Position numbers and translations under genes: made by a program. Below the pieces are notes generated by a model. It was given only the letters and a program-made list of their open reading frames with translations. It did not search any database and was not told the DNA's origin. Below, piece after piece: positions 8,416 to 16,007 of a stretch of DNA of 64,000 nucleotides. This stretch comes from Chloroflexota bacterium (GTDB taxonomy: Bacteria > Chloroflexota > Dehalococcoidia > Lucifugimonadales > UBA3495). Within the stretch, counting starts at the first letter, position 1, and the number at the start of each line of letters is the position of its first letter. The stretch spans positions 1-64,000 of the forward strand of contig JAPOQH010000020.1 in NCBI GenBank assembly GCA_026710825.1, written 5' to 3'.

Positions 8416-9258
8416 CTACGAGTTCAGCCAGCCCTTCACCGCGGCGATGAAGTCCGCCGGGTTGTCCTCGAATACCATGTGGCCTGCTCGTTCGATCTCC
8501 ACCAGGCTCCCCTGGGCCAAGGTGTCGATCATCTGCTGGGCGGTTTCTCTGGTCAGCAGGTCCGTCTCCGTTCCCCGTACGACCAACGTCGGGCAGGTGA
8601 TCTTTTCCAGCGCCGGCCACAGGTCCACTGCCGGGGCTGCTGTCCCGTTGATGCGCTGCTCGCGAATGGCCGGGTCGAATTTCCAGCCGAGGTTGCCGTC
8701 CGGCAGCGTCTGTGTCTGGCCGGTCAACCTGCGCCGCATCACGGGTTCCGAGGCGAACCTGTTTCCGGTCTGGACGTGGGCTAAAGCTGCCTCGAAAGTG
8801 TCGAATTGCGGCGGCAGGCTCCTCAGTTCCTCGGTGATCCGGTTGCCGCCTGACGGCTCGATTTTCGGCCCGATGTCAACGATGCAGAGCGCCTCCAGCC
8901 GTTCCGGATATTTGCCCGCGAAGGCCATGCTGTTCCGGCCACCCATCGAATGGCCAAACAGGACGAATTTGTCCAGACCGATGGCATCCACAAATCCGGC
9001 TACGTCCGCTACGAAGGCTTCGGTGGAGTAGTCGCCGCCCGGAGCATGGTCGGTGTCGCCGCGACCCCGCTGGTCTACGGAATACACGTGGAAATCCCCG
9101 CAGAGGGATTCCGCAACGTCCTCCCAGACGCGGGCGTGTCCTCTCAAACCGTGCAGCAGCACCATGGGAGGTTTGTCCTCGGTGCCCCAGTCAAGGTAGT
9201 GGATGTTTATGCCGTTGGCCGTTACGTTCTTGCTGGCGGGTCGTACTTGCGTAGTCAT
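8416..9258 (-). CDS. Alpha/beta hydrolase fold protein
   Basis: 280 aa. It has the oxyanion-loop segment MVLLHGLRGHARVW (residues 32-45), the nucleophile elbow FGHSMGG with Ser104, and the C-terminal catalytic His260 in RAGHMVFEDNP. An acid is expected near residue 233 in RGTETDLL. This is the haloalkane dehalogenase/carboxylesterase/C-C hydrolase superfamily, and sequence alone does not choose between esterase and C-C hydrolase. It lies directly after an enoyl-CoA hydratase-like gene in the same minus-strand unit, which fits a catabolic cluster feeding on the oxygenated products of the nearby monooxygenase. Confidence 0.85.
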   Translation of the reverse strand: MTTQVRPASKNVTANGINIHYLDWGTEDKPPMVLLHGLRGHARVWEDVAESLCGDFHVYSVDQRGRGDTDHAPGGDYSTEAFVADVAGFVDAIGLDKFVLFGHSMGGRNSMAFAGKYPERLEALCIVDIGPKIEPSGGNRITEELRSLPPQFDTFEAALAHVQTGNRFASEPVMRRRLTGQTQTLPDGNLGWKFDPAIREQRINGTAAPAVDLWPALEKITCPTLVVRGTETDLLTRETAQQMIDTLAQGSLVEIERAGHMVFEDNPADFIAAVKGWLNS

Positions 9259-9319
9259 GCTTGCGACTCCTTGTGCTTGGGGGCGTATTGCGTTGGCGGC
9301 TTGGTTCGTGCCGGGCGAC

Positions 9320-10108
9320 CTACTTCAATTGCCAGTTGGGCCGGCGCTTTTCCGCAAATGCTCTCGGCCCTTCCTTGCTGTCGTCCGTAGTGAGGATGTA
9401 GTCGTACGCCACGTAGGTCTTTGCGCTGATTTCGGCGATCGACATATCCAGGCTGCTGTAGGCCAGATCCTTGATGGTGCGAACGGCCAGAGGCGCATTG
9501 GCCGCGATGCTTTCGGCCATGCTGATGGCTTCCGGCATCAGATCGTCGGCGGACACCACCTTGTTCAGAAAACCCATTTCCCTTACACGCGCTGCGGGCA
9601 GGAGATCCGCGGTCAAAACCAGCTCCAGCACGTTCGAGATGCCGATCATCTTCGTTAGTTCCACCGCGAATGGAGGCATCAGGCTCCACTTCGTTTCCGT
9701 GATGCCGAGTCGTGCGTTGTCCGCTGCCAGGCGAACATCGCACATCTGGGCGATGGACCAACCGCCGGCGGCGGCAGCCCCGTTGACGGCAGCGACCAGC
9801 GGCTTCGCCGGACGTTCCCACATGTGAGGCTTGTTGGGGGACATGCTGTTCTCGGCGCGCGCTTGCACTCCCTCGGCGTTGTCAGCGGCGCGCTCCTTCA
9901 GGTCCCGGCCCGCGCAAAAGTTGCGACCTGAACCCGTGACCACTGCGACCCAGGCCTCGTCATCCTCGTTGTCGAAGTGGTTGATGACCTCTTGCAGTTC
10001 CCGCCTCAATTGCCGGTTTATCGCATTGGACGCTTCCGGCCTGTTGAGCGTGATGATTGCAACATGGTTGTCAGTGCCGGTTTTCTCATAAAGGATGGTT
10101 TCAGGCAT
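9320..10108 (-). CDS. Enoyl-CoA hydratase/isomerase (crotonase) family protein
   Basis: 262 aa, a standard single-domain crotonase. It shows ITLNRPEASNAINRQL near the N terminus, the first oxyanion segment GRNFCAGRDL, and the second, AAVNGAAAAGG. The usual first catalytic Glu (as in GGGAELAL) is replaced around GGWSIAQMCD; the second acidic position may be the Glu of LGITETKW. It may therefore be an isomerase or thioesterase-like crotonase rather than a true hydratase. It is followed 61 nt later by the hydrolase gene and preceded by the HIT gene. Confidence 0.85.
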   Translation of the reverse strand: MPETILYEKTGTDNHVAIITLNRPEASNAINRQLRRELQEVINHFDNEDDEAWVAVVTGSGRNFCAGRDLKERAADNAEGVQARAENSMSPNKPHMWERPAKPLVAAVNGAAAAGGWSIAQMCDVRLAADNARLGITETKWSLMPPFAVELTKMIGISNVLELVLTADLLPAARVREMGFLNKVVSADDLMPEAISMAESIAANAPLAVRTIKDLAYSSLDMSIAEISAKTYVAYDYILTTDDSKEGPRAFAEKRRPNWQLK

Positions 10109-10162
10109 TGGGATTAGTTCTCCTTGCTCCGTTCAAGAATTCGCGACTTGGCGGTGGCCCGA

Positions 10163-10522
10163 TTATGCGTAATGCCCCAGGAATTGACCGCCGATGACGT
10201 GCAGATGCCCGTGCGATTGACTTTGCAGTCCATCATAGCCGAAATTGGACAGGATGCGGAAACCGTTCGGACAATACATGCACCCCAACGTGGCCGCCAC
10301 GTCGCCCAGCCTGCTGAGGATACCGCTGCTCCAAAGCTCCAATTGGGACATGTGCCGCCGCGGCATAACCAGTAGCATGATCGGCACCCACGTCAACCGG
10401 TTGACGATTGCAATGATGTCGTTGTCCAGGTAGCGAATCCGGGCTGGTTCGCGCCCGGCGACTATTTCGCAAAAGACGCAATACGGCGCGGTTGATTCCG
10501 GTGTGGTCTGTTGGTTGGTCAT
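10163..10522 (-). CDS. HIT family nucleotide-binding protein
   Basis: 119 aa. The N-terminal CVFCEIVAGREPAR segment and the histidine triad SHGHLHVIGG identify a HIT hydrolase or transferase (Hint/Fhit/GalT superfamily). The middle, VPIMLLVMPRRHMSQL, matches the LVIPKRH segment of the family. HIT proteins cleave nucleotide phosphoramidates, dinucleoside polyphosphates or adenylylated substrates. It is the first gene of the minus-strand cluster; a TACAAT about 60 nt upstream of its ATG may be the -10. Confidence 0.85.
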   Translation of the reverse strand: MTNQQTTPESTAPYCVFCEIVAGREPARIRYLDNDIIAIVNRLTWVPIMLLVMPRRHMSQLELWSSGILSRLGDVAATLGCMYCPNGFRILSNFGYDGLQSQSHGHLHVIGGQFLGHYA

Positions 10523-10679
10523 GACAGGTTGATTAGTGCCATTTCTGGATCGTCTCCCGAATAAAATCGCCGGCGATTGTACCGCATCTCGTTATCGCTC
10601 CGCCTACTGGTCTTCGTTCTGCCCCGGTAATGCCCGCAATTCGTCAATTGTTTGCGCACAATGCGTGCCCGGCCGCGTC

Positions 10680-10685
10680 TATAAT
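10680..10685 (+). promoter_or_regulatory. -10 element upstream of the propeller lipoprotein
   Basis: A perfect TATAAT lies 49 nt before the ATG at 10735. No good -35 is present at 16-18 nt. Confidence 0.35.
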
Positions 10686-10734
10686 CCAGAGACGCTGAAT
10701 GTTCAAATTGGATGCGCATAGCTGGATATAAACT

Positions 10735-11796
10735 ATGATTTTGGGGATTCAATCATCGTCCGATATTTATAAGTCTGCCTCTCTATTCCGCTTGACCGCA
10801 ATGTTGTTGGCTGGTGCATGGCTGTTAACGGCGGCGGGGTGCTTCGTAGGCAATTGGTTCGGGGGTAGTGACCGCCCCACCGTGGCCTATATCTCTTCAG
10901 ACGGCGAAAACTCCAGGGTCTTGCTGAATCAATCCGGCGAGGATGACCCGACCACCATCTCCCCACGCAACGCTATCGCCAAGTCAGTTCGTTGGTCTCC
11001 TGAGCAGCGTTATCTGGCCTGGGTGGCCGGCGGGGAAATTCCCTTGTTAATGCTGTATGACACTGAAACCGATCAGACGGATCTGTTGGTTTCGGGCGTG
11101 GACCAGGACCAACCACCGGTCTGGGCCCCTCTGTCCGACCGGGTGGCGTACGTATCGGACGCCGACGGCTCACCCGACATATACATGGTGGACATAGCCA
11201 CGGGCGAACAGACTCGCCTCACCTTCAGCGATGAACGCGAGCGGGTTGGCGACTGGTCCCCCGACGGACAATGGCTGGTTTTCACCCGTTCCGGCCACGA
11301 CGGACTGCTCCTGCGCAATCCTACAGGCGTCAACCTGATCGAGTTGACCGACGGCCCGGACAGCGACCCGGTCTGGTCTCCCAAGGGTGATCGGATTGCA
11401 TTCCTCCGAGACCACGGCGAGGAGCGCGATCTCTACGTATTACGTCCTACCAAGTCTGATGATTGGGCCGACGATACTGATGAAGTGGCAGTCGCTGATA
11501 GCGAATATGACGAATCTGACCCGTCCTGGTCTGCCGACGGGCGCCTACTGGCTTTCGTTGTGGGATTCGACGATCAGTCCGAGATTTTCAACGTTCGGGT
11601 GGACGGTTCGGAACTCAAACAGCTCACCTACAACACGGCTGATGACCTGATGCCTGATTGGTCGACCACCGGCGACATGATCGTGTTCTCATCCTTTGCG
11701 TACGGAAACTCCGAAATCCTGTACATGAAAGGAGACGGGGATGGGCAAACGAGATTGACCACCAACGACCACACGGACTCGCAACCCACATGGTAG
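10735..11796 (+). CDS. TolB-like PD40 beta-propeller lipoprotein
   Basis: 353 aa with a hydrophobic signal segment and lipobox LTAAGC, so Cys36 is the predicted lipidated residue. The rest is a series of PD40/WD40-like blades marked by SPDGQWLVFTR, SPKGDRIAFLRD, SADGRLLAFVVG and a C-terminal blade ending DSQPTW. The repeats resemble the propeller of TolB and of DPP-type peptidases, but no peptidase domain follows and no Tol-Pal genes are nearby. It is probably an envelope protein that binds a partner or ligand. An lgt gene for the lipid transfer is in this window. Confidence 0.82.
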   Translation: MILGIQSSSDIYKSASLFRLTAMLLAGAWLLTAAGCFVGNWFGGSDRPTVAYISSDGENSRVLLNQSGEDDPTTISPRNAIAKSVRWSPEQRYLAWVAGGEIPLLMLYDTETDQTDLLVSGVDQDQPPVWAPLSDRVAYVSDADGSPDIYMVDIATGEQTRLTFSDERERVGDWSPDGQWLVFTRSGHDGLLLRNPTGVNLIELTDGPDSDPVWSPKGDRIAFLRDHGEERDLYVLRPTKSDDWADDTDEVAVADSEYDESDPSWSADGRLLAFVVGFDDQSEIFNVRVDGSELKQLTYNTADDLMPDWSTTGDMIVFSSFAYGNSEILYMKGDGDGQTRLTTNDHTDSQPTW

Positions 11797-11834
11797 TCGA
11801 CAACGCCCAGCGATTCGCGTTGTAGTAACTCCTC

Positions 11835-12446
11835 ATGTCAACCCGGGCTCCGGATATCGACCCCGCCGACTGCGGGCCCATGCTCGCCGGTTTGACTGCT
11901 CCGTTGGCCGCAGTATCGACCCGTTCCGCCGATTCGGTGAACGCTCAAATCGCGGTGGCCATCACCTCTGCTTCGATCGTGTTGCACCGGCCCCGTCTGA
12001 TAGTCCAGATTTACCGCACCAACCACTCTCACGACTTGATTGCCAACAGTGGTGTGCTGGCGGTCAATTTCTTAAGCCCCGACCAATTGCCCCTCATCTG
12101 GGAACTCGGAATGCAGTCGGGCCGCGACGTTGATAAATTTGAGCACATCCCCTATTCGACTGGCCCAACCGGCAGCCCGTTGATCCCGGGTAGTTTCGGT
12201 TACCTGGATTGCCGGGTGGTCAACGCAATGGACGGCGGGGATATGACGGCGTTCCTTGTGGAAGTGTTGACCGCTCAAACGGTGGGCCACGAGCGTATGA
12301 CGTGGCGGGACGCCCGACCCCGTTTGCCGCAGAACTGGGCGGACGAGTGGGATCGCAAGATCGCGAGCGAGATGAACATTTCTCTGGATACGATGGGCGC
12401 AATAAATCCGTCTGCTCGGGTCGAACAGACTCGTTCCGGTCCCTGA
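11835..12446 (+). CDS. Flavin reductase-like FMN-binding split-barrel protein
   Basis: 203 aa. The N-terminal half, with TAPLAAVSTRSADSVNAQIA, ASIVLHRPRLIVQIYRTNHS and SGVLAVNFLSPDQ, follows the flavin reductase domain (FMN_bind split barrel), in which the two ends of the motif contact FMN and the nicotinamide donor. The last 40 residues are variable. Such proteins deliver reduced flavin to two-component monooxygenases; three luciferase-like monooxygenases in this window could use it, though none is adjacent. It could instead be a flavin-binding protein without reductase activity. Confidence 0.7.
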   Translation: MSTRAPDIDPADCGPMLAGLTAPLAAVSTRSADSVNAQIAVAITSASIVLHRPRLIVQIYRTNHSHDLIANSGVLAVNFLSPDQLPLIWELGMQSGRDVDKFEHIPYSTGPTGSPLIPGSFGYLDCRVVNAMDGGDMTAFLVEVLTAQTVGHERMTWRDARPRLPQNWADEWDRKIASEMNISLDTMGAINPSARVEQTRSGP

Positions 12447-12449
12447 TGA

Positions 12450-12630
12450 TGATAAAATGCGCCCGAATCGGATCGGTGGCGCCCACGGAAGAAAACTTCC
12501 GGAATAGTGAACCGTCCCCGAAAGTGGCAGGTGTGCTGCCACCGGGCCAGGGTCCCGCAGCAATGAACAACGTCGGTATTTTTGTGGCGCAACCCGAATG
12601 ATTCGGACGCTCTTCCAGGAAGGAAAAATC
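12450..12630 (+). promoter_or_regulatory. Structured leader of the CinA/NMNAT-like fusion gene, possible riboswitch
   Basis: About 180 nt with several consecutive hairpins: GGAAG-AAAA-CTTCC (12487-12500), a seven-pair stem GTGGCAG/CTGCCAC with loop GTGTG, CCGAA-TGA-TTCGG (12595-12607), and CTTC-CAG-GAAG, which overlaps the AGGAAGG ribosome site. Sequestration of the ribosome site would suit translational control. I do not recognise any known riboswitch consensus in it. Confidence 0.35.
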
Positions 12631-13773
12631 ATGGAAGCAGACATTGCTGAAGTAGTCGCTCGAATCCATCACACACCCGAGCAGGCGGTGCTCGCCGTGG
12701 CGGGTGCCGGAAATTACGCCCTGGCGTGGCTGCTTGGCGTTGGCGGAGCCTCCCGCACCGTCCTCGAGACCCGGGTTCCCTACGGTTATTTGGCGATGAC
12801 CGATTTTCTGGGCGGCTACGCCCCGGAGCAGACGGTTTCTGCCGACACCTCGGTGAGGATGGCGCGGGCAGCCTGGACGAGGGGCATGTCTCTCCGTGAA
12901 AGCGATGTACCCGTCATAGGCCTGAGCTGCACGGCAACCATCGCGACAGACCGGACCAAGCGTGGCGATCATCGGGCGTTCATCTCCACTTGGAGCGCGC
13001 AAGATGCCACTACCGACTCGTTGGTGCTGGAAAAAGGCTTGAGGGATCGGGCCGGTGAGGAAGACGTCGTGAGCCGTTTGGTCATCGCGTCTCTGGCCCG
13101 CGCATCCGCTGTCAACGCGGAGATTGCGTTGGGATTGTCCGCCTCCGAATCTGTGGAGACCGAGACCGTATCCCACGGAGACCCCATTCAGGGTTTATTG
13201 GACAAACAGGCGGATTGGGTCGTGGTACGTCCCGATGGGACAATGGTAGCGGACGCCGAAGCCCCCGCGGCCTTGCTGCCGGGATCTTTCAACCCGCTCC
13301 ACGAAGGGCACGTCAAGCTGGCGTCCGCGGCCGAGGATGCCTTTGGCAGCCCGGTGGCATACGAACTATCTGTGGTCAATGTCGACAAACCGCCGCTTGA
13401 GGCTGCGGAAATTCACCGCCGCGTGGACCAGTTCAGGGGAGTCGGCACCTTGGTCCTCACGAGAGCCGAGACTTTTTACAAAAAAGCGCAGTTATTTCCC
13501 GGCTGTTCGTTTGTAATCGGATGGGATACTGCAACCCGCCTCATCCAACCTCGTTACTACGGCAACTCTGAGCCCGCAATGCTCACGGCTTTGGCCGAAA
13601 TGTGGGGATCCGGCAGCAGGTTCCTGGTCGCCGGCCGCAGCGACGATCAGGGCCAGTTTCGTACGCTGGGCGATATCGTCCTACCAGGCGGCTTCCACCC
13701 CTTGTTCGTGAATTTACCGGAAGGATCTTTCCGCTCTGACGTCTCTTCGACCGCAATCCGCGATGGCCGGTAG
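12631..13773 (+). CDS. Fusion of CinA-like domain with NMNAT-type nucleotidyltransferase
   Basis: 380 aa from ATG 12631, which has an AGGAAGG site 9 nt upstream; ATG 12598 would add 11 residues without one. Residues 1 to about 170 resemble the CinA C-terminal (NMN amidohydrolase-type) fold, including GAGNYALAWLLGVGGASRTV and VIGLSCTATIATDRTKRGDHR. From about residue 215 a nucleotidyltransferase domain begins with GSFNPLHEGH (218-227), the HxGH signature of NMN and pantetheine-phosphate adenylyltransferases, and ends with SSTAIRDGR, matching the ISSTxIR motif. The pairing suggests pyridine nucleotide salvage: deamidation or recognition of NMN in one half and adenylylation in the other. That role is inference. 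Confidence 0.75.
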   Translation: MEADIAEVVARIHHTPEQAVLAVAGAGNYALAWLLGVGGASRTVLETRVPYGYLAMTDFLGGYAPEQTVSADTSVRMARAAWTRGMSLRESDVPVIGLSCTATIATDRTKRGDHRAFISTWSAQDATTDSLVLEKGLRDRAGEEDVVSRLVIASLARASAVNAEIALGLSASESVETETVSHGDPIQGLLDKQADWVVVRPDGTMVADAEAPAALLPGSFNPLHEGHVKLASAAEDAFGSPVAYELSVVNVDKPPLEAAEIHRRVDQFRGVGTLVLTRAETFYKKAQLFPGCSFVIGWDTATRLIQPRYYGNSEPAMLTALAEMWGSGSRFLVAGRSDDQGQFRTLGDIVLPGGFHPLFVNLPEGSFRSDVSSTAIRDGR

Positions 13774-13774
13774 T

Positions 13775-13803
13775 TTGACACTCAAACAGCCCGTTGCTAG
13801 GAT
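13775..13803 (+). promoter_or_regulatory. Sigma70 promoter of the nuo operon
   Basis: TTGACA (13775-13780, perfect -35), a 17-nt spacer, then TAGGAT (13798-13803). It starts immediately after the preceding stop codon and lies about 50 nt before the nuoA GTG. Confidence 0.8.
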
Positions 13804-13852
13804 ACTTCCGGCTCCGCCGATTGGCGCCTGAAACACCCTTGCCAGGCTACCC

Positions 13853-14263
13853 GTGACAATACCCATCCTCCAAATATTCGATCCCGCAACTTACGCCGGC
13901 AACTGGCTGGCGGTTGTCATCGCTATTGTTATCGCGCTGGCAGCTATTGGCGGGATGTTCGCGGGATCCCAACTGCTTTCAGCTCGACGTCGCTCCGCGG
14001 AGAAACTCACGACCTACGAATGCGGCATCCCTCCCACGCCCTTCGCATGGTCCAACATCAACATCCGATTCTACATCTTTGCCATCCTGTTCCTCATATT
14101 TGATGTCGAAGCGGTGTTCCTGTTCCCTTGGGCGGTGGTGTTTATGAAAGAGCAGGCGGCAGGCAACCCGATCCCGTTCTACGCGATGATCCTCTTCCTG
14201 GCGATGCTCTTCTTTGCGGTGATTTACGGATGGCGCAAGGGGGTGCTGGATTGGCAGAAGTGA
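13853..14263 (+). CDS. nuoA: NADH-quinone oxidoreductase subunit A
   Basis: 136 aa with three transmembrane helices and the diagnostic TYECGIPP (conserved Glu and Cys) followed by [24 protein letters not shown] start. First gene of the complex I operon. NuoA forms part of the membrane arm near the quinone site and helps anchor the peripheral arm. The next gene begins inside its stop codon (GTGA overlap), so nuoA and nuoB are translationally coupled. Confidence 0.95.
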   Translation: MTIPILQIFDPATYAGNWLAVVIAIVIALAAIGGMFAGSQLLSARRRSAEKLTTYECGIPPTPFAWSNINIRFYIFAILFLIFDVEAVFLFPWAVVFMKEQAAGNPIPFYAMILFLAMLFFAVIYGWRKGVLDWQK

Positions 14264-14856
14264 CGCCCCGACCTGACGAAGACCCAGTTTCTCCTCTGGC
14301 CATGCCGCCGCAGCCGACGGAAATTATCCTCGGCTCCGGAAACCGCCCCGGTCCCAGCCTGCTTAACCAGGCCACCGACGGAAAGGTGCCGGGCGTCATA
14401 ACAACCACCACTGATCAGCTGTTTGCGATGGCCCGCAAATCATCCCTGTGGACCCTGAGCTTCGGGCTCGCTTGCTGTGCCATCGAAATGATCTCCACGT
14501 ACATGGCCCACCACGACTTTGACCGCTTTGGCGTGGTCACCTGGCCCTCGCCCCGCCAGGCCGACGTGATGATCGTTGCCGGCACCGTGGTCAAGAAGAT
14601 GGCTGAACCCATCCGCTTGCTGTACGAACAGATGCCGGAACCCAAATGGGTCATCGCCATGGGTAGTTGCGCCACCAATGGTGGCCCGTATTACCGTTCT
14701 TACTCCGTCGTGATGGGCGTCGACCACATCATTCCCGTCGACGTCTACGTCCCAGGCTGCCCCCCTCGGCCCGAAGCCCTCCTTTACGGTATCCTCAAGC
14801 TGCAGGAAAAGATCATGGCGGAGGCAGGAGACCGCGGTGCCACGCCCCAGGCGTAA
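14260..14856 (+). CDS. nuoB: NADH-quinone oxidoreductase subunit B
   Basis: 198 aa if started at the GTG overlapping the nuoA stop; a TTG at 14251 is possible. The N2 [4Fe-4S] ligands are all present: the CC pair in [10 protein letters not shown], the Cys of MGSCATNGG and the Cys of [16 protein letters not shown]2 is the last cluster before quinone. The N terminus is a poorly conserved Pro-rich extension of about 45 residues. It overlaps nuoC by 20 nt. Confidence 0.95.
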   Translation: MTPRPDEDPVSPLAMPPQPTEIILGSGNRPGPSLLNQATDGKVPGVITTTTDQLFAMARKSSLWTLSFGLACCAIEMISTYMAHHDFDRFGVVTWPSPRQADVMIVAGTVVKKMAEPIRLLYEQMPEPKWVIAMGSCATNGGPYYRSYSVVMGVDHIIPVDVYVPGCPPRPEALLYGILKLQEKIMAEAGDRGATPQA

Positions 14857-15367
14857 CGCACCGGAGGCGGACGCCGATCCGCCGCCCGACCCGATCGAAC
14901 TGCTGTCGGTCGAGTGCCGCGCCACCTTGGATCGCGCCGTGGATTTGTTGGGTGGATTCAGCCCTGTGGCTGGAACATTGGGCGACTTGCCCCAGGTCAC
15001 AATCCCGTCCACCGGCATTGTCGACGCGTGTGCCACATGTCGTGATCACGAAGATCTCGATTGCCGCATGCTCCTGTGTCTGGCCTGTGTGGATCACCAG
15101 GAACGTTTTGATCTGGTCTACTTTCTGCAGTCCTTGGCGCTCGAGAAGACTCTGGTAATCAGGACCGCTGTACCTTACGATAACCCGGTTGTGTCGACCG
15201 TCACTGGAATTTGGCCCGCGGCAGACTGGTACGAAAGGGAAGCCCACGACTTGTTCGGCGTCTCCTTCTCTGGGCACCCCGATCTGTCCCCGCTGTTGCT
15301 TTACCCCGAATTTGAAGGCTATCCGGGCCGAAAAGAGTACGATTTCAATGACTACCGCGAGTTCTAA
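14837..15367 (+). CDS. nuoC: NADH-quinone oxidoreductase subunit C
   Basis: 176 aa from a GTG inside the nuoB end. The C-terminal signature [22 protein letters not shown] and [15 protein letters not shown] are canonical for the 30-kDa subunit. It forms a structural part of the connecting module with NuoD. The middle is unusually rich in cysteine for NuoC (CATC, then C, then CLAC within 30 residues), a possible metal or disulfide site not typical of the family. It is separate from nuoD, unlike the fused nuoCD of enterobacteria. Confidence 0.93.
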   Translation: MPRPRRNAPEADADPPPDPIELLSVECRATLDRAVDLLGGFSPVAGTLGDLPQVTIPSTGIVDACATCRDHEDLDCRMLLCLACVDHQERFDLVYFLQSLALEKTLVIRTAVPYDNPVVSTVTGIWPAADWYEREAHDLFGVSFSGHPDLSPLLLYPEFEGYPGRKEYDFNDYREF

Positions 15368-15671
15368 CGTTACCGGGCCTGCCGAGATTGTTCCTCAAGA
15401 GTCCGACGGACCGGTGCAGTTGATCGGCCGTGTCCTGCCGGACGGTGAACGATTCCTCGCAGTCGTAGATGGCTTGGCCCTCGAAGGCAAGGGTGCAACG
15501 CCCGACGCGGCCCAGCAGTCCTTGGTGCAGGCCATGCGCGGCTGGCTGGAGCGCCTGGACACCTCCGGCAAACTGGGCGCTGCCCTGGGTCTCGACGGAT
15601 TAGACGAGGAAGCGGAAATAGTCCTCGAATTCATTGATGAGCAGGCCGAAGCTAAAGACCCACTTGATTAG
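15348..15671 (+). CDS. Small HicB-fold-like protein inserted in the nuo operon
   Basis: 107 aa from ATG 15348, overlapping the nuoC end by 20 nt. The core (QLIGRVLPDGERFLAVVDGL, GKGATPDAAQQSLVQAMRGW) has the strand-strand-strand-helix pattern of HicB-type partial RNase H folds, where a periodic protein with a GATPxxAxxxL helix is typical. No HicA toxin is next to it. It is followed 3 nt later by a second protein of similar predicted fold. Since both are in frame with operon flow between nuoC and nuoD, they are expressed with complex I. Function unknown. Confidence 0.7.
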   Translation: MTTASSNVTGPAEIVPQESDGPVQLIGRVLPDGERFLAVVDGLALEGKGATPDAAQQSLVQAMRGWLERLDTSGKLGAALGLDGLDEEAEIVLEFIDEQAEAKDPLD

Positions 15672-15674
15672 GCG

Positions 15675-15965
15675 ATGGATCGTATTGTGTACCAGATCGA
15701 GGAATCCCGTGCCGGGGCAGGATGGTCGGCCCATTGTCCCGAACTGGAGGTCACCGTGTTCGGCGACACCCGGGACGACGCCCGCATTGCTCTCCGGAAG
15801 CAGGTGGCCGACTACCTCGAGGATTGTGAAGAACTGGGTATCTTGGAGGATACGCTGATCGAGGCGGGTTTTTACGACAACGGCGAAGTCTGGATGAGCA
15901 GCTTCATTGAACCGCCCGAACCCAGCATCCGCTTCATCGGTTCCCCCTTCCCGCCGTCTGAATAA
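15675..15965 (+). CDS. HicB-like small protein inserted in the nuo operon
   Basis: 96 aa. MDRIVYQIEESRAGAGWSAH followed by CPELEVTVFGDTRDDARIAL is a clear HicB-like antitoxin fold (type II HicB family/UPF0150). In HicB the sequence continues into a DNA-binding domain; here it ends in a short acidic and Pro-rich tail, so a DNA-binding domain is lacking. No HicA-like partner is encoded. It may regulate or assemble with the nuo products, or be a solitary HicB relic kept by operon position. Confidence 0.75.
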   Translation: MDRIVYQIEESRAGAGWSAHCPELEVTVFGDTRDDARIALRKQVADYLEDCEELGILEDTLIEAGFYDNGEVWMSSFIEPPEPSIRFIGSPFPPSE

Positions 15966-16007
15966 TGCGCCAATTGCTTCAGTAGACGAGAGTTATTTCC
16001 AATCAAC

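Noticed and set aside
12450-12630. Cobalamin, TPP, FMN or SAM riboswitch in the CinA/NMNAT leader
   Set aside because: None of the conserved core sequences of these classes is present; kept only as an unclassified structured leader.
15348-15965. HicAB toxin-antitoxin system
   Set aside because: No HicA-like toxin is encoded, and the genes are embedded in the nuo operon.
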